A stretch of DNA of 22,779 nt from Bacteroidales bacterium. GTDB lineage: Bacteria; Bacteroidota; Bacteroidia; Bacteroidales; P3. The notes below the pieces were generated by a model. That model did no database searches. It saw only the letters and a program-made list of their open reading frames with translations, and was not told where the DNA came from. Shown here piece by piece: positions 1-8,078 of the stretch. Position numbers and translations under genes: made by a program. The stretch lies in the NCBI GenBank assembly GCA_900769785.1, contig CAAGHV010000220.1, forward strand, positions 1 through 22,779, read 5' to 3'. Every line of letters starts with the position of its first letter. The first letter of the stretch is position 1.

Positions 1-15
1 CCCGACAAAACATAC

Positions 16-305
16 CCCGACGTACAGACGTGCCGTGGCGCGTCTCCAACCCCGACAACCCCAACCCCAACAAACCAACCCGACGTAGAGACGTGCCGCG
101 GCGCGTCTCTACCACGCGGTGGGTTTGTACCCGACAAATTTCATGCGGTGGATTGTACCCGACAAATTTATATCCCCTACATATATATAATATATATACG
201 CCCCAACAAACCGACCCGACGTACAGACGTGCCGTGGCGCGTCTCCAACCCGACAACCCCAACCCGACAAACCAACCCGACGTACAGACGTGCCGTGGCG
301 AGTCT
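16..305. repeat. Cluster of four dispersed palindromic repeats
   Basis: Four copies of a GC-rich imperfect palindrome lie at 26-45, 85-112, 225-244 and 286-305. The typical core is AGACGTGCCGTGGCGCGTCT, whose two arms pair with one mismatch; the copy at 85-112 is extended by GTAG/CTAC and is nearly perfect. Most copies are preceded by CCCGACGTAC and followed by CCAACCC. The fourth copy has a C to A change in its right arm. Three more copies in the opposite orientation lie at 4471-4490, 21104-21123 and 21167-21186. All are outside genes. No coding function is seen. They resemble REP-type or MITE-type intergenic elements; no transposase is present here. Confidence 0.85.
116..170. repeat. Tandem direct repeat, two units
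   Basis: Two similar units, starting at 116 and 145, read GCGGTGGG(T)TTGTACCCGACAAATTT with one indel and one substitution between them. The period is 29 bp. A related GTGGTGGGTTTATATCCC segment is found at 4519-4535 inside another copy of the dispersed element, so this appears to be an internal module of that element. Confidence 0.7.
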
Positions 306-317
306 TATGGGTACATA

Positions 318-355
318 TAAAAAACAGAAAGGAACCCCGAGGGGTTCCTTTTCTG
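318..355 (-). terminator. Rho-independent terminator of the 395-2437 gene
   Basis: The stem AAAGGAACCCC (328-338) pairs with GGGGTTCCTTT across a two-base gap (in practice a small loop). On the minus strand it is followed by a run of six T. It lies about 40 bp past the stop codon of the minus-strand gene. The plus-strand side also has a T-rich tail (357-362), so it may work in both directions. Confidence 0.85.
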
Positions 356-394
356 CATTTTTGTATGTGTGGTTTTTAATATATAGGCTATATA

Positions 395-2437
395 TTAGTT
401 AGCACCCAAGATGAATTGTGGACGTGGTTGTACTGGGAATATAATTTGTACTTTACCGTCTTTGTCAGCTGTTAAGTTCAAAGAAGAACCATCTTTCTTA
501 ACCAAAGCACACTCATTATCAGTTGTTTTAGCATTTTCAACTGTATAAATTATCTTAGCTTCAGCATTTCCACTGTTATTCAAGAAATGTCCATATTGAA
601 CAGGGTTTAATGCACTACCATCAGCAGCAGTTTGAGTTAATGGCAATGTTCCTGCAGTAATAGTAGTAGCATCAGCTCTCCAATAAGTATATGCAGCAGC
701 CGAAGCATCAGCAGGATCTAAAGTAATTGTATATGCTAATGCAGCACCATTAGCTCTGATATAGTTACCTGCATTCATATAAGCAGTTCTAGCATCAGCA
801 TTATCAGCTGCAAATTCTTCTGTCTCATTAGTAGCCATCAATATAGGATTACCAGGACAAACTAAAGAAGCAGTAATTTGGTTTGTAACATTGTAATCAC
901 CATCAGCAGTTGCTTGGTCAGTTGCAAGCAACAAGATAGGAGCAGGAGTAACTTTTATTGGCAAATCATCCGAAGCAGTACATCCTGCACCATAATTGGT
1001 ACCATCATTCCAAGTACCTGTTAAGGTCAATGTATAAGCAGCATTTAATGGATCACCTGTACTAGCTATAACAAGTTCTCCCGAAACTGGATTTTGGATA
1101 TCAGTAGCGCTAAGTCCCAATTCTGGATCTGTAGTAGCAACTGTCCAAGCATAATTAGTTGTACCAGCACCTGTTCCAGTAGCTAGAGCCGAAGTTTCAC
1201 CAAACATGTATGCTAAAGTACCTTGACAGAATGTTGGAGCAAGAGCTGTGCTAGATTCTTCAGTCAAACTTCCTGGAGTATATTCACCAGTGCGTGCTGC
1301 ATCATAAGCAAGAGCTTGAACACTGAAGTTTGGAGCTACATGAACAGTAAAGGTATGTGAAATTTCATCTGCTGTAGTTGGAGCAGCACTTCCTGCACAA
1401 TAATTATCATTTGTTATAAACAAAATAGGCAATCTTACAACCTCATTATTTCCATCACCATCTTCGTCAACTTCATATTCTACATAGAAATTATTAATAC
1501 CTTCTTCGAATGTATAAGCAACAGTTCTAGCTAAATCAGCAGTTTGATTTACCAAAGTTTGTTGTCCTATATTAAAGGCCAAAACATTAGTACTAGGTAT
1601 TTCGTAAGCAAGCGGTGTATTCGATTGTGTAATAGTACCACTAGGATATGTCATACCTCTTACGGCGTCACCTTCTGTAGTTGTAGCTCCTTCTGTAGCT
1701 TCTTCAAAATTCAATTTTAAAGTATAATGTAATTTATATCCTGCAGTTTGAGCAGCTGTAGGTACTCCACATAAAGTGAAACCTATATTAGTACTAGTTT
1801 CTGTTCCACTACAGATATACTCATAAGCTTTACCATCATTAAGAGCTAAAGTAGCATAAACATTAGCAACAACTTGTATTTGTACAGTTTTTACATCAGA
1901 AAAACAGTCTTTACTAGATGCTTCCGGTTCTTGTAAAAATACACCAAATGTATATGTTCCAGTAGCAACAGCACTAGAATTATCTCCAACATTTATTCTA
2001 AGTTTACCTGTTTCATCAAGCACAGCAACTTCCGAATTTGCATCACCAGGAGTTATACTATTATCTGTGGCACCATTGTAAGAAGGAGGAGTAGCAATAG
2101 TTTCTTCATTAGCATCGTAACCAGCAGGTGTAGCGCCATAGAATTTTACTCTATTACCAATAGTAGGGCACTTAGTTAATGAATTAAGTGTACCATTTGT
2201 TTCTGCTACGATATAAACTTTATAACCAGCCAAATTTGGTCCAAAGTTTAAATCTACCACTGTACCATAAATAGAGTCCATCTGATCTACGGTTCTCACT
2301 ATTGTGATAACTTCAGTAGCATCACAATTAGCCGTCGGTTTACCATTCTGAGCGGTAGCCATAGCCGAAAGGCCCAGAAAAGCAAGGAATGCTCCGAGGA
2401 GCCTGCGTCGGCTCCAAATTTTTACTTTTTCTTTCAT
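395..2437 (-). CDS. Secreted protein of unknown function, paralogue of the next gene
   Basis: This 680-residue protein begins with a signal peptide: basic RRR at residues 10-12, a hydrophobic stretch, then AMATAQ near residue 30. The rest is rich in Ala, Thr, Asn and scattered Cys, and looks like a chain of beta-sandwich domains. It shares landmarks in the same order with the 2512-4212 protein: GTYxFGV, FTVxVAP followed by LAY, a CPG segment, and a C-terminus of the form VxPxPxxxLxxxN. The two are therefore paralogues. No domain family is recognised and no T9SS type A or B sorting domain is visible. Base use is odd: the signal-peptide part (about 2345-2437) is GC-richer, while the mature part is AT-rich with Ala, Thr and Gly codons ending mostly in A or T and AGA for Arg. 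It lies 74 bp after its paralogue with no terminator between, so co-transcription is likely. The AT-rich codon set could mean high expression or recent exchange. Confidence 0.85.
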   Translation of the reverse strand: MKEKVKIWSRRRLLGAFLAFLGLSAMATAQNGKPTANCDATEVITIVRTVDQMDSIYGTVVDLNFGPNLAGYKVYIVAETNGTLNSLTKCPTIGNRVKFYGATPAGYDANEETIATPPSYNGATDNSITPGDANSEVAVLDETGKLRINVGDNSSAVATGTYTFGVFLQEPEASSKDCFSDVKTVQIQVVANVYATLALNDGKAYEYICSGTETSTNIGFTLCGVPTAAQTAGYKLHYTLKLNFEEATEGATTTEGDAVRGMTYPSGTITQSNTPLAYEIPSTNVLAFNIGQQTLVNQTADLARTVAYTFEEGINNFYVEYEVDEDGDGNNEVVRLPILFITNDNYCAGSAAPTTADEISHTFTVHVAPNFSVQALAYDAARTGEYTPGSLTEESSTALAPTFCQGTLAYMFGETSALATGTGAGTTNYAWTVATTDPELGLSATDIQNPVSGELVIASTGDPLNAAYTLTLTGTWNDGTNYGAGCTASDDLPIKVTPAPILLLATDQATADGDYNVTNQITASLVCPGNPILMATNETEEFAADNADARTAYMNAGNYIRANGAALAYTITLDPADASAAAYTYWRADATTITAGTLPLTQTAADGSALNPVQYGHFLNNSGNAEAKIIYTVENAKTTDNECALVKKDGSSLNLTADKDGKVQIIFPVQPRPQFILGAN

Positions 2438-2511
2438 TTTCGTGTTATTTTAATTAATATTATATTTATTTATTTTCTTTCTTATTTAATGTCTATATTA
2501 TATTTGTATAT

Positions 2512-4212
2512 CTAGTTCATACCAAAGCGTAGTTGCAAGCCCGGCTTTGGCTTCACATTTACGTTCACCTCTATCTTGGGGTTGTATATTGTCACCACCC
2601 CGTTGTTGGTTGTCATATCTATAATTGAGCATCCGGCCATAGCAGTAAACTGTTGCTGAGGCATGCCGTCGGCCTGCTCTGCCATCAGCGAGGTGTATAT
2701 CCTATACTGCTGGTATGCTTCTTGGTCGTTGTTCAGCGCCATATTGTCGCGGTCCAGGTAGTGTATAGCCCTGTCGGCCGCCGGTGTTGTGTTTACAAAA
2801 GTTCCTGCATTTGGCATATATGCTATTGATCCGCGCAACGGGTTAATGGTGTCGTGGTATGTGATACCCGTTGTCAGGTCGGAATACCAGCTATAGTATA
2901 TAGCATTCTGCGGGTTGTGTGTTGCCTGTATCAGAGCTGCGGGGTTTATAAGCAGTCGCTCTCCCGGGCAGTCGGCACGGGATATATACACCACGCTACC
3001 TTCTATGCTGTCAAGCACATAGTCGGTACCCACAGCCAATGCCATATAGGCTGTGGCATGCACGGTTTGCGTATCCACATACCTCATACCTTGGCATGCT
3101 GTAAGGGAGTCGTACAGATAATATGTAAAAGGTATATCCACATCGTTCACCACGGTATGTGTATATGATGCAGAGTATAGGAATGTGTCTATCACGTCGC
3201 AACCCACGCCGTTGCTATGCAACCTTATACCAAAACCGTTGCCCAGTTCCAAGCCGGCCAGGTCGGCAAATGTTATGGTAAACTGCTGTCCTCCACATAC
3301 TGCCTGTGCTGTGGAGTATGCCAGCAGCTCGCGGTGTGTTTCCGGAGCCACAATCACCGTAAATGTGTATGGGTTCAGCATAATGGAGTCGCGTGCATCG
3401 GGAGCGGCTTTGTATGCGGCACCCACGGTATATGTTATCACGCTGTGGTTGGCGGCAGCCACCTGTAGCAGTGTATCGCTAATGTTCAAAAGGAAATCGT
3501 CGGCCGAGGCATATCCGTAGCCTTGCTCTCTCAAACCCTGCACTTCAATATCAGATGTTTGGGCTGTCCACCAATAGGAGAACATGCTGTGGCTGCTTTG
3601 CGAATATATGGGTTGGAAACCGGCAGTGTCTATATGCAGTGGCAAAGTGTAGCCATGCTCTACGGCGGCAAGATTACAAAGGGTAATGGTGTCGTACGAC
3701 GGGAACAAGCTGTCGTAATGTGTTATAAGGTTGGTATAAGCCAAATGAGCGTTATGCTCTATAAGGGTAACGCTGAAGGCGTATATATCGCTCACACATA
3801 TACCGGAGCGGTCAATGGCATACACCCCAAAGCAGTACGTTCCCGGAGTGGCGGCCACCGTTGGGGTCACATCTACGCTAAGCACCACACTGCCATCGAG
3901 CGAAGGGTGTGCTGTAGTCACCACGTCGAAGGTACCGCTGAGCAGGTTGGCCTGGTGTGGAAGCACCGAACAGTCCATCTCGCTAACGGCATATCCGGCA
4001 GTGTTCACCAACGAATTTAGTGTAAGACTGAACTGAAATGGAGCTCCGTTGTTATATGGTCGTACTATTTGCAAATTGTCGCGCACATCTATTACAATGG
4101 AGGGCATCTGCCTAATCTGAGCATACGATTGTATAGGAGACACTATGGCCATAATGGCGAAAATAAACATAAGGACGGCCCTGCGGGGGCTGCCAAATGT
4201 TAAATTTAACAT
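2512..4212 (-). CDS. Secreted protein of unknown function, paralogue of the 395-2437 gene
   Basis: From ATG at 4212 this is a 566-residue exported protein. The start is chosen because MLNLTFGSPRRAVLMFIFA forms a normal signal peptide ending in SYAQ and aligns with the start of the paralogue (a short lead, an Arg pair, then a hydrophobic core). An in-frame ATG at 4326 would add 38 residues encoded by very AT-rich DNA; it lies 45-50 bp from the putative promoter and cannot be excluded. The mature part is predicted beta-rich, with PGTYCFGVY, FTVIVAP, CPGERLL and a VKPKPGLQLRFGMN C-terminus mirroring the neighbour. Codons are clearly GC-richer than in the neighbour. Function is unknown; a surface or secreted structural role is an inference. 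Confidence 0.85.
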   Translation of the reverse strand: MLNLTFGSPRRAVLMFIFAIMAIVSPIQSYAQIRQMPSIVIDVRDNLQIVRPYNNGAPFQFSLTLNSLVNTAGYAVSEMDCSVLPHQANLLSGTFDVVTTAHPSLDGSVVLSVDVTPTVAATPGTYCFGVYAIDRSGICVSDIYAFSVTLIEHNAHLAYTNLITHYDSLFPSYDTITLCNLAAVEHGYTLPLHIDTAGFQPIYSQSSHSMFSYWWTAQTSDIEVQGLREQGYGYASADDFLLNISDTLLQVAAANHSVITYTVGAAYKAAPDARDSIMLNPYTFTVIVAPETHRELLAYSTAQAVCGGQQFTITFADLAGLELGNGFGIRLHSNGVGCDVIDTFLYSASYTHTVVNDVDIPFTYYLYDSLTACQGMRYVDTQTVHATAYMALAVGTDYVLDSIEGSVVYISRADCPGERLLINPAALIQATHNPQNAIYYSWYSDLTTGITYHDTINPLRGSIAYMPNAGTFVNTTPAADRAIHYLDRDNMALNNDQEAYQQYRIYTSLMAEQADGMPQQQFTAMAGCSIIDMTTNNGVVTIYNPKIEVNVNVKPKPGLQLRFGMN

Positions 4213-4236
4213 CTTGCGGAGCAAAATAGCGCATAT

Positions 4237-4269
4237 GTCAATATATCGCAATAATATATTGATATATTG
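4237..4269. repeat. Inverted repeat in the leader of the 2512-4212 gene
   Basis: TCAATATAT at 4237-4245 is matched by ATATATTGA at 4261-4269, a 9-bp AT-rich inverted repeat. It lies between the putative promoter and the preferred start codon, so it could fold in the leader mRNA or be a binding site. In AT-rich DNA such a match can be chance. Confidence 0.4.
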
Positions 4270-4373
4270 AGGTTTATCGCTCTTTAGAATGTTACCATAT
4301 GTATCTTCTATACATTTCATTATCAATTAGTTTCCTTCTACTTCTAATCCGCATTATCAGCGGAAATACTGTG

Positions 4374-4402
4374 TGCAAAGCTACACATTTTTCGCCATAT
4401 AT
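4374..4402 (-). promoter_or_regulatory. Putative promoter for the 2512-4212 gene
   Basis: On the minus strand TAGCTTTG (4376-4383) matches the Bacteroidota -7 element TAnnTTTG. A clear -33 TTTG is not seen; TTTTCG lies near the right place. The 29-bp stretch is 26/29 identical to the one at 11277-11305 upstream of ychF, which supports function. The start of transcription would be near 4370. Confidence 0.6.
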
Positions 4403-4465
4403 TTACGAAAACGCAAGAAAAAAGTTACGCACCGAAAAAATATTTTTTATTTAACACTTGGCGGG

Positions 4466-4577
4466 GTTGGAGACGCGCCACGGCACGTCTCTACGTCGTG
4501 GCAGATTGCATGCGTTATGTGGTGGGTTTATATCCCTACATATATATATTATGTAGGGATATTCCGTTGTCCGTTGT
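4466..4577. repeat. Composite dispersed repeat element, copy downstream of the VIT-VWA gene
   Basis: In order this holds the GC-rich palindrome core (4471-4490), TACGTCG, a GTGGTGGGTTTATATCCC segment, an AT hairpin with perfect 12-bp arms ATATCCCTACAT (4530-4541) and ATGTAGGGATAT (4551-4562), and two units of CCGTTGT (4564-4577). The last unit touches the stop codon of the VIT-VWA gene. The same module order is seen at 21167-21251, and in inverse orientation within 170-250. The remainder of the 4213-4576 gap holds the promoter and leader of the 2512-4212 gene. Confidence 0.75.
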
Positions 4578-6916
4578 TAGCGCAATTCAAATTTTATTTC
4601 CAACATTTGTCGGCTGCGTACGGTGCGTCCGTTGTGGCGTGCAGGTTGCCAACGTGGCATCATATTCACCACTCGTACTGCTTCCTGTCCGCAGCCGCCA
4701 CCTATGTCGCGCTTAATCTCTATATTGCTTAGGGTGCCGTCGCGTTCTACCACCACGGCTATATACACAGTGCCTTCAATGCCTTCGCCTGCCGCCATTG
4801 GCGGATAGCGTAGGTGGCTGCCTATAAAGGCATACATGGAGTCGATACCTCCGGGATACTGTGCAGGCTGCTGCACCTCGGTAAGTATATCGTTGGTAGC
4901 CAACACATCGTCCTCAACGGCCATACTATGCTCCGTTACCTCCACATATCCTCGGCCTATTGAGTTGGCACCGCCTTTGGCGGACATCAGCCTGGTGGCA
5001 CCACCGCCGGCTACAGCCATATCGCTAACGCCTGCGGGCATAGGTAGTGGCTGCTTTACGGTTACCGGCTTGCCATCGCGTTCCACCACCTGCTCATCTA
5101 TAGCTATAAAGGAGGTATAGTTGGTCATAAGGCCATACTTAAGACCCAGCGCCGCTATCTCTTTGGCTTGGTACGACCCCTCGTCGCCCCATTGGCCTAC
5201 CAGATATTCCAGATATTTGATTCGCTCTCTTGCCCATAGGTAGCGCAGTGCGCTGTTGGCAGCATCAGGCTGCTGCTTGCCCAGGTCGAAGGTCTGCCTG
5301 TAGCTTTTGCGTCCTACCTTGCCGCTGAGTGTAAGGCTGCCGGTGGCATCGCCACGGTATTTGCCAAATATCATTATAGGGCGTTCGGCCATCATATCGG
5401 GCACCGCCATAGGCTCCACATCGTATATATCCATACCCTTGGCGTCAACCTTTATGCGGGTAAGCACCGGCGTACTTATATATTGGCGAAAGCGGTCGGC
5501 TTGTGCCGGAGCCTGCTCCATATCGGTAATAATCATAGGCTCGCCGTTGCCCACAAAGGCCATACCTTCTATAATGTAGCGGTTTACACTTTGGCCTATG
5601 CCAAAGGCAAAGAAGTTGGTGTTGCCGGCATTGCGGCGTATAATCTCAAAAGCCTGCTGTTCCACACCCACATATCCGTCGGTAACTATCACCATTGTAC
5701 GGCTAACATCGTCGGTGCGGCGTGGCACGGCATACGCCATATTCAGCGCTCCCAGTACCTCGGTGCCACCATAGCCGCGCTGCTCGTCTATAAACTTGAT
5801 GGCACGTGATATATTGTCCTCTGTAGCCGGTACCGACACACTGTCCATAAGTGCCGACGCACCCGAGAACAGCAGCACATTGAAGTGGTCGTCGGTATCG
5901 AGGCCTAGTATAAGGTTACGCATAAGGGCTTTGGACACATCTAGCGGGGTGCCATGCATGGAACCCGACACATCTACTATAAATATATATTCGCGTGGTG
6001 GTATGTCGGCCTTGGCCACCTGCTTGGGAGGCTGCACCATCATTAGGAAGAAATTCTCGTCCTTGCCTTCATACAGCATCACGCCACTCTCTATACTGTT
6101 GCCCCTCAACGAGTAGTTGACCACCACATCGCGGTTGCCGCCGTCGGCATCGTTGCAGCTGATGGTGGCAGTACCCAATGTGGGGTAGCTGATAGTCATA
6201 TTGTGGCTGGGGCTGTTCACCGCCTGCAGCGGCACTGCCGAATGGAGCCTTAGGGTGTAGCCAAAGGTGTAGGTGGGCTGTTGCCCCGCATGGGTGTAGG
6301 GGCTGCCTATATAGGCATTGTTGGGGTCGCCACCATCGGCACCACCGCCATAGCGCGGACCTACCACAGTGGGATATACAAAGGAATATACTCCCTGCTC
6401 GGGCACCAACACCTCGGTGTAGCGTAGTTCCACCTCTATGGTGTCGCCAACGGCTATATTGGTAACATTCATGGTAAATACGTTGGGGCGGCTCTGCTCC
6501 AGCAGCGAGGCACGCTTGCCCTGGTCTTTGGCCTCCTCGTAGGCAGCACGGGCTTTGGATTTCTCCTCTATGGTGGCACGCACCACACGGCTACCTATGG
6601 TCATGGTCATACCATACACCGCCGCCTTGGTAGATAGCGGAAAGGTATATATGGCCTCCAGTGTATTACGTCCGGTATTGACATACACCTGCTTAACCTT
6701 AACATCGGCAATGGCACCTACCACATCGGCATCTACAACAGTAGATTTCAGCGGCAGACGGTCCACCTCGGGATCATCGCTAAGCACAACAAAATATGGC
6801 GAGAGGGTCTTGCGGCCGCTATTGTCGGCAACACCGTCTTGTGCATATAGCACCGATACACACATAAGCATGTACATACATGCCACAAGGGCTGATTTTA
6901 CTACAGAATGTTTCAT
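4577..6916 (-). CDS. VIT and von Willebrand factor A domain protein with C-terminal TonB domain
   Basis: From ATG at 6916 (779 residues) the protein starts with a signal peptide, MKHSVVKSALVAC through VLYAQ. An upstream in-frame ATG at 6943 is possible but spoils the signal peptide. Residues about 30-190 are a VIT domain (inter-alpha-trypsin type; conserved YTFPL, EEKSKARAAYEEA and SRPNVFTMNV). A VWA domain follows from about 310, with the metal-binding DVSGS at 315-319 and a later VTDGY. The last 100 residues are a TonB C-terminal domain, with PAQYPGG, LRYP, GTVYIAVVVERDG, MPRWQPA and a KFEL ending. VIT-VWA proteins bind other proteins through metal; TonB domains contact outer-membrane receptors. 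No ExbB/ExbD-type membrane anchor is visible beyond the signal peptide, so a periplasmic or envelope place is inferred. It is the last gene of the run from ychF, 121 bp after its neighbour. Confidence 0.92.
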   Translation of the reverse strand: MKHSVVKSALVACMYMLMCVSVLYAQDGVADNSGRKTLSPYFVVLSDDPEVDRLPLKSTVVDADVVGAIADVKVKQVYVNTGRNTLEAIYTFPLSTKAAVYGMTMTIGSRVVRATIEEKSKARAAYEEAKDQGKRASLLEQSRPNVFTMNVTNIAVGDTIEVELRYTEVLVPEQGVYSFVYPTVVGPRYGGGADGGDPNNAYIGSPYTHAGQQPTYTFGYTLRLHSAVPLQAVNSPSHNMTISYPTLGTATISCNDADGGNRDVVVNYSLRGNSIESGVMLYEGKDENFFLMMVQPPKQVAKADIPPREYIFIVDVSGSMHGTPLDVSKALMRNLILGLDTDDHFNVLLFSGASALMDSVSVPATEDNISRAIKFIDEQRGYGGTEVLGALNMAYAVPRRTDDVSRTMVIVTDGYVGVEQQAFEIIRRNAGNTNFFAFGIGQSVNRYIIEGMAFVGNGEPMIITDMEQAPAQADRFRQYISTPVLTRIKVDAKGMDIYDVEPMAVPDMMAERPIMIFGKYRGDATGSLTLSGKVGRKSYRQTFDLGKQQPDAANSALRYLWARERIKYLEYLVGQWGDEGSYQAKEIAALGLKYGLMTNYTSFIAIDEQVVERDGKPVTVKQPLPMPAGVSDMAVAGGGATRLMSAKGGANSIGRGYVEVTEHSMAVEDDVLATNDILTEVQQPAQYPGGIDSMYAFIGSHLRYPPMAAGEGIEGTVYIAVVVERDGTLSNIEIKRDIGGGCGQEAVRVVNMMPRWQPARHNGRTVRSRQMLEIKFELR

Positions 6917-6957
6917 TGTTATCCGATTTATTATGTTTATCACTTATAACGGAGACT

Positions 6958-7033
6958 ACATATATATATTGTGTAGGGTACCGTATGGTCGGCAGTCGGC
7001 GCCGACGCAGGGGCGTGTCTCATATTTCCGTTG
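6958..7033. repeat. Degenerate repeat fragment with perfect 12-bp palindrome
   Basis: The gap between two minus-strand genes holds TACATATATATATTGTGTAGGG (as two parts, 6958-6979), like the AT module of the dispersed element, then GTCGGCGCCGAC (6995-7006), a perfect palindrome, and GGGGCGTGTCT, which resembles half of the GC-rich core. It looks like a decayed copy of the composite element. No promoter match was seen in this gap. Confidence 0.5.
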
Positions 7034-7037
7034 CCTA

Positions 7038-8042
7038 CTACAAAAAGGGTATTGGCGACGAATCGTAAACGGGGACTGATGTAATAATATAATCCTTGGC
7101 AGTGCCCTGCTGTTTGGGTTGTGTTATGTGTGTTGTGGCTAAGGTGGCAGTATCAATATACACAGCCGGTGTGTAGCGGCCGTTGCCACTCTCGGCCATG
7201 GCATAGTGGCGTATCATGTCTATACATTCATCTACGGAGCCAAAGCTATAATTGGCACTACGCACAGTGATGTGAAAACAGCGTTGCCTACGCTCATATA
7301 TAACAAAGCAACGCCCTTGTTGCCTAAGCTCATACAGCGTCTCGGCTAGTATATGCTTGAGTATGCCGTCGTTCACGGCACGTCCTTCGCCTTTATCGTA
7401 TCGTGCATAGGCTATATCGAATGTGGTACCATAGCAGTGACACGACTTCTCGGTGGCATTGCGGTTGCGACGACGCAGTCGGCGTATGTCCTCCTCGGTA
7501 CGCAGCAGGCTGGTAACTATAATACGGTAGTCGGCACCGGGATATTTGTCGCTGACCTTGCTACGAAACAGTAGGCCTATATCGTCGAGCAGCACTCTGG
7601 CCGATGGTACCAAGTAGGGTAGCGAGTGTGTGAGCTTGGCTATATCGTACAAGGCACAGGGCTGCATATACAGCAACTTAGGATGGTTGGCAAAGTCGTC
7701 CCTCTTATTAAAGGGGTGGTCTATACCGTTGATACGGGCAGCAGCAAGCTGTATATCGTTATTGTCGTTGAATATCTTGTAGTATTTATGCGACGAGAGG
7801 GGCACATCGTTACTTACAACATAGTGCTCTAAGCTATGACGGGCTTCGTTTTTTAGTGTAGTCATACGTTGGCGGTTGGCGGCATCATCGTCATCTTGAC
7901 TGCTATGGTCATTGGATGGTATAAGCATTACCACAGCGGCAGCCACACCGACGGTTAGCAACAACAGCACTACAATACGGTTCCAACCGCTACTCTTACG
8001 TCTGTACTGCACAGGCTGTGTGGTTTCCGAACGATACATCAT
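7038..8042 (-). CDS. Membrane-anchored M15-like (DUF5715 type) protein, probable cell-wall peptidase
   Basis: This 334-residue protein has a short basic N-terminus, one membrane segment at about 23-41, an Asp-rich linker (50-53), and a periplasmic domain. Residues 177-210 carry SLLRTEEDIRRLRRRNRNAT and then SCHCYGTTFDI, which fits the SxHxxGxxxD zinc motif of M15 D-Ala-D-Ala carboxypeptidases, with S200, H202 and D209; CFHITV places the third ligand at H257. This pattern is what I know from Bacteroidota DUF5715 proteins. Role in trimming peptidoglycan peptides is inferred from the motif; no substrate evidence exists here. It lies 36 bp after uvrB in the same direction and is probably co-transcribed with it. 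A start one codon later is equally possible. Confidence 0.8.
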   Translation of the reverse strand: MMYRSETTQPVQYRRKSSGWNRIVVLLLLTVGVAAAVVMLIPSNDHSSQDDDDAANRQRMTTLKNEARHSLEHYVVSNDVPLSSHKYYKIFNDNNDIQLAAARINGIDHPFNKRDDFANHPKLLYMQPCALYDIAKLTHSLPYLVPSARVLLDDIGLLFRSKVSDKYPGADYRIIVTSLLRTEEDIRRLRRRNRNATEKSCHCYGTTFDIAYARYDKGEGRAVNDGILKHILAETLYELRQQGRCFVIYERRQRCFHITVRSANYSFGSVDECIDMIRHYAMAESGNGRYTPAVYIDTATLATTHITQPKQQGTAKDYIITSVPVYDSSPIPFL

Positions 8043-8078
8043 AAGCCGCTATCCCTATATAATTATGTTATACAACTA

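Noticed and set aside
30..402. Open reading frames through the left-end repeats
   Set aside because: They translate repeated, low-complexity Pro/Asn/Thr-rich sequence from the palindromic repeats and run across the terminator; no start signal or family.
3523..4020. 165-codon frame on the plus strand
   Set aside because: Antisense to the 2512-4212 gene, which has a signal peptide and a paralogue; the plus-strand product shows no family features.
4530..4562. Terminator of the VIT-VWA gene
   Set aside because: The 12-bp stem is AT-rich and is not followed by a T run on the minus strand; the same module occurs elsewhere as part of a repeat element.
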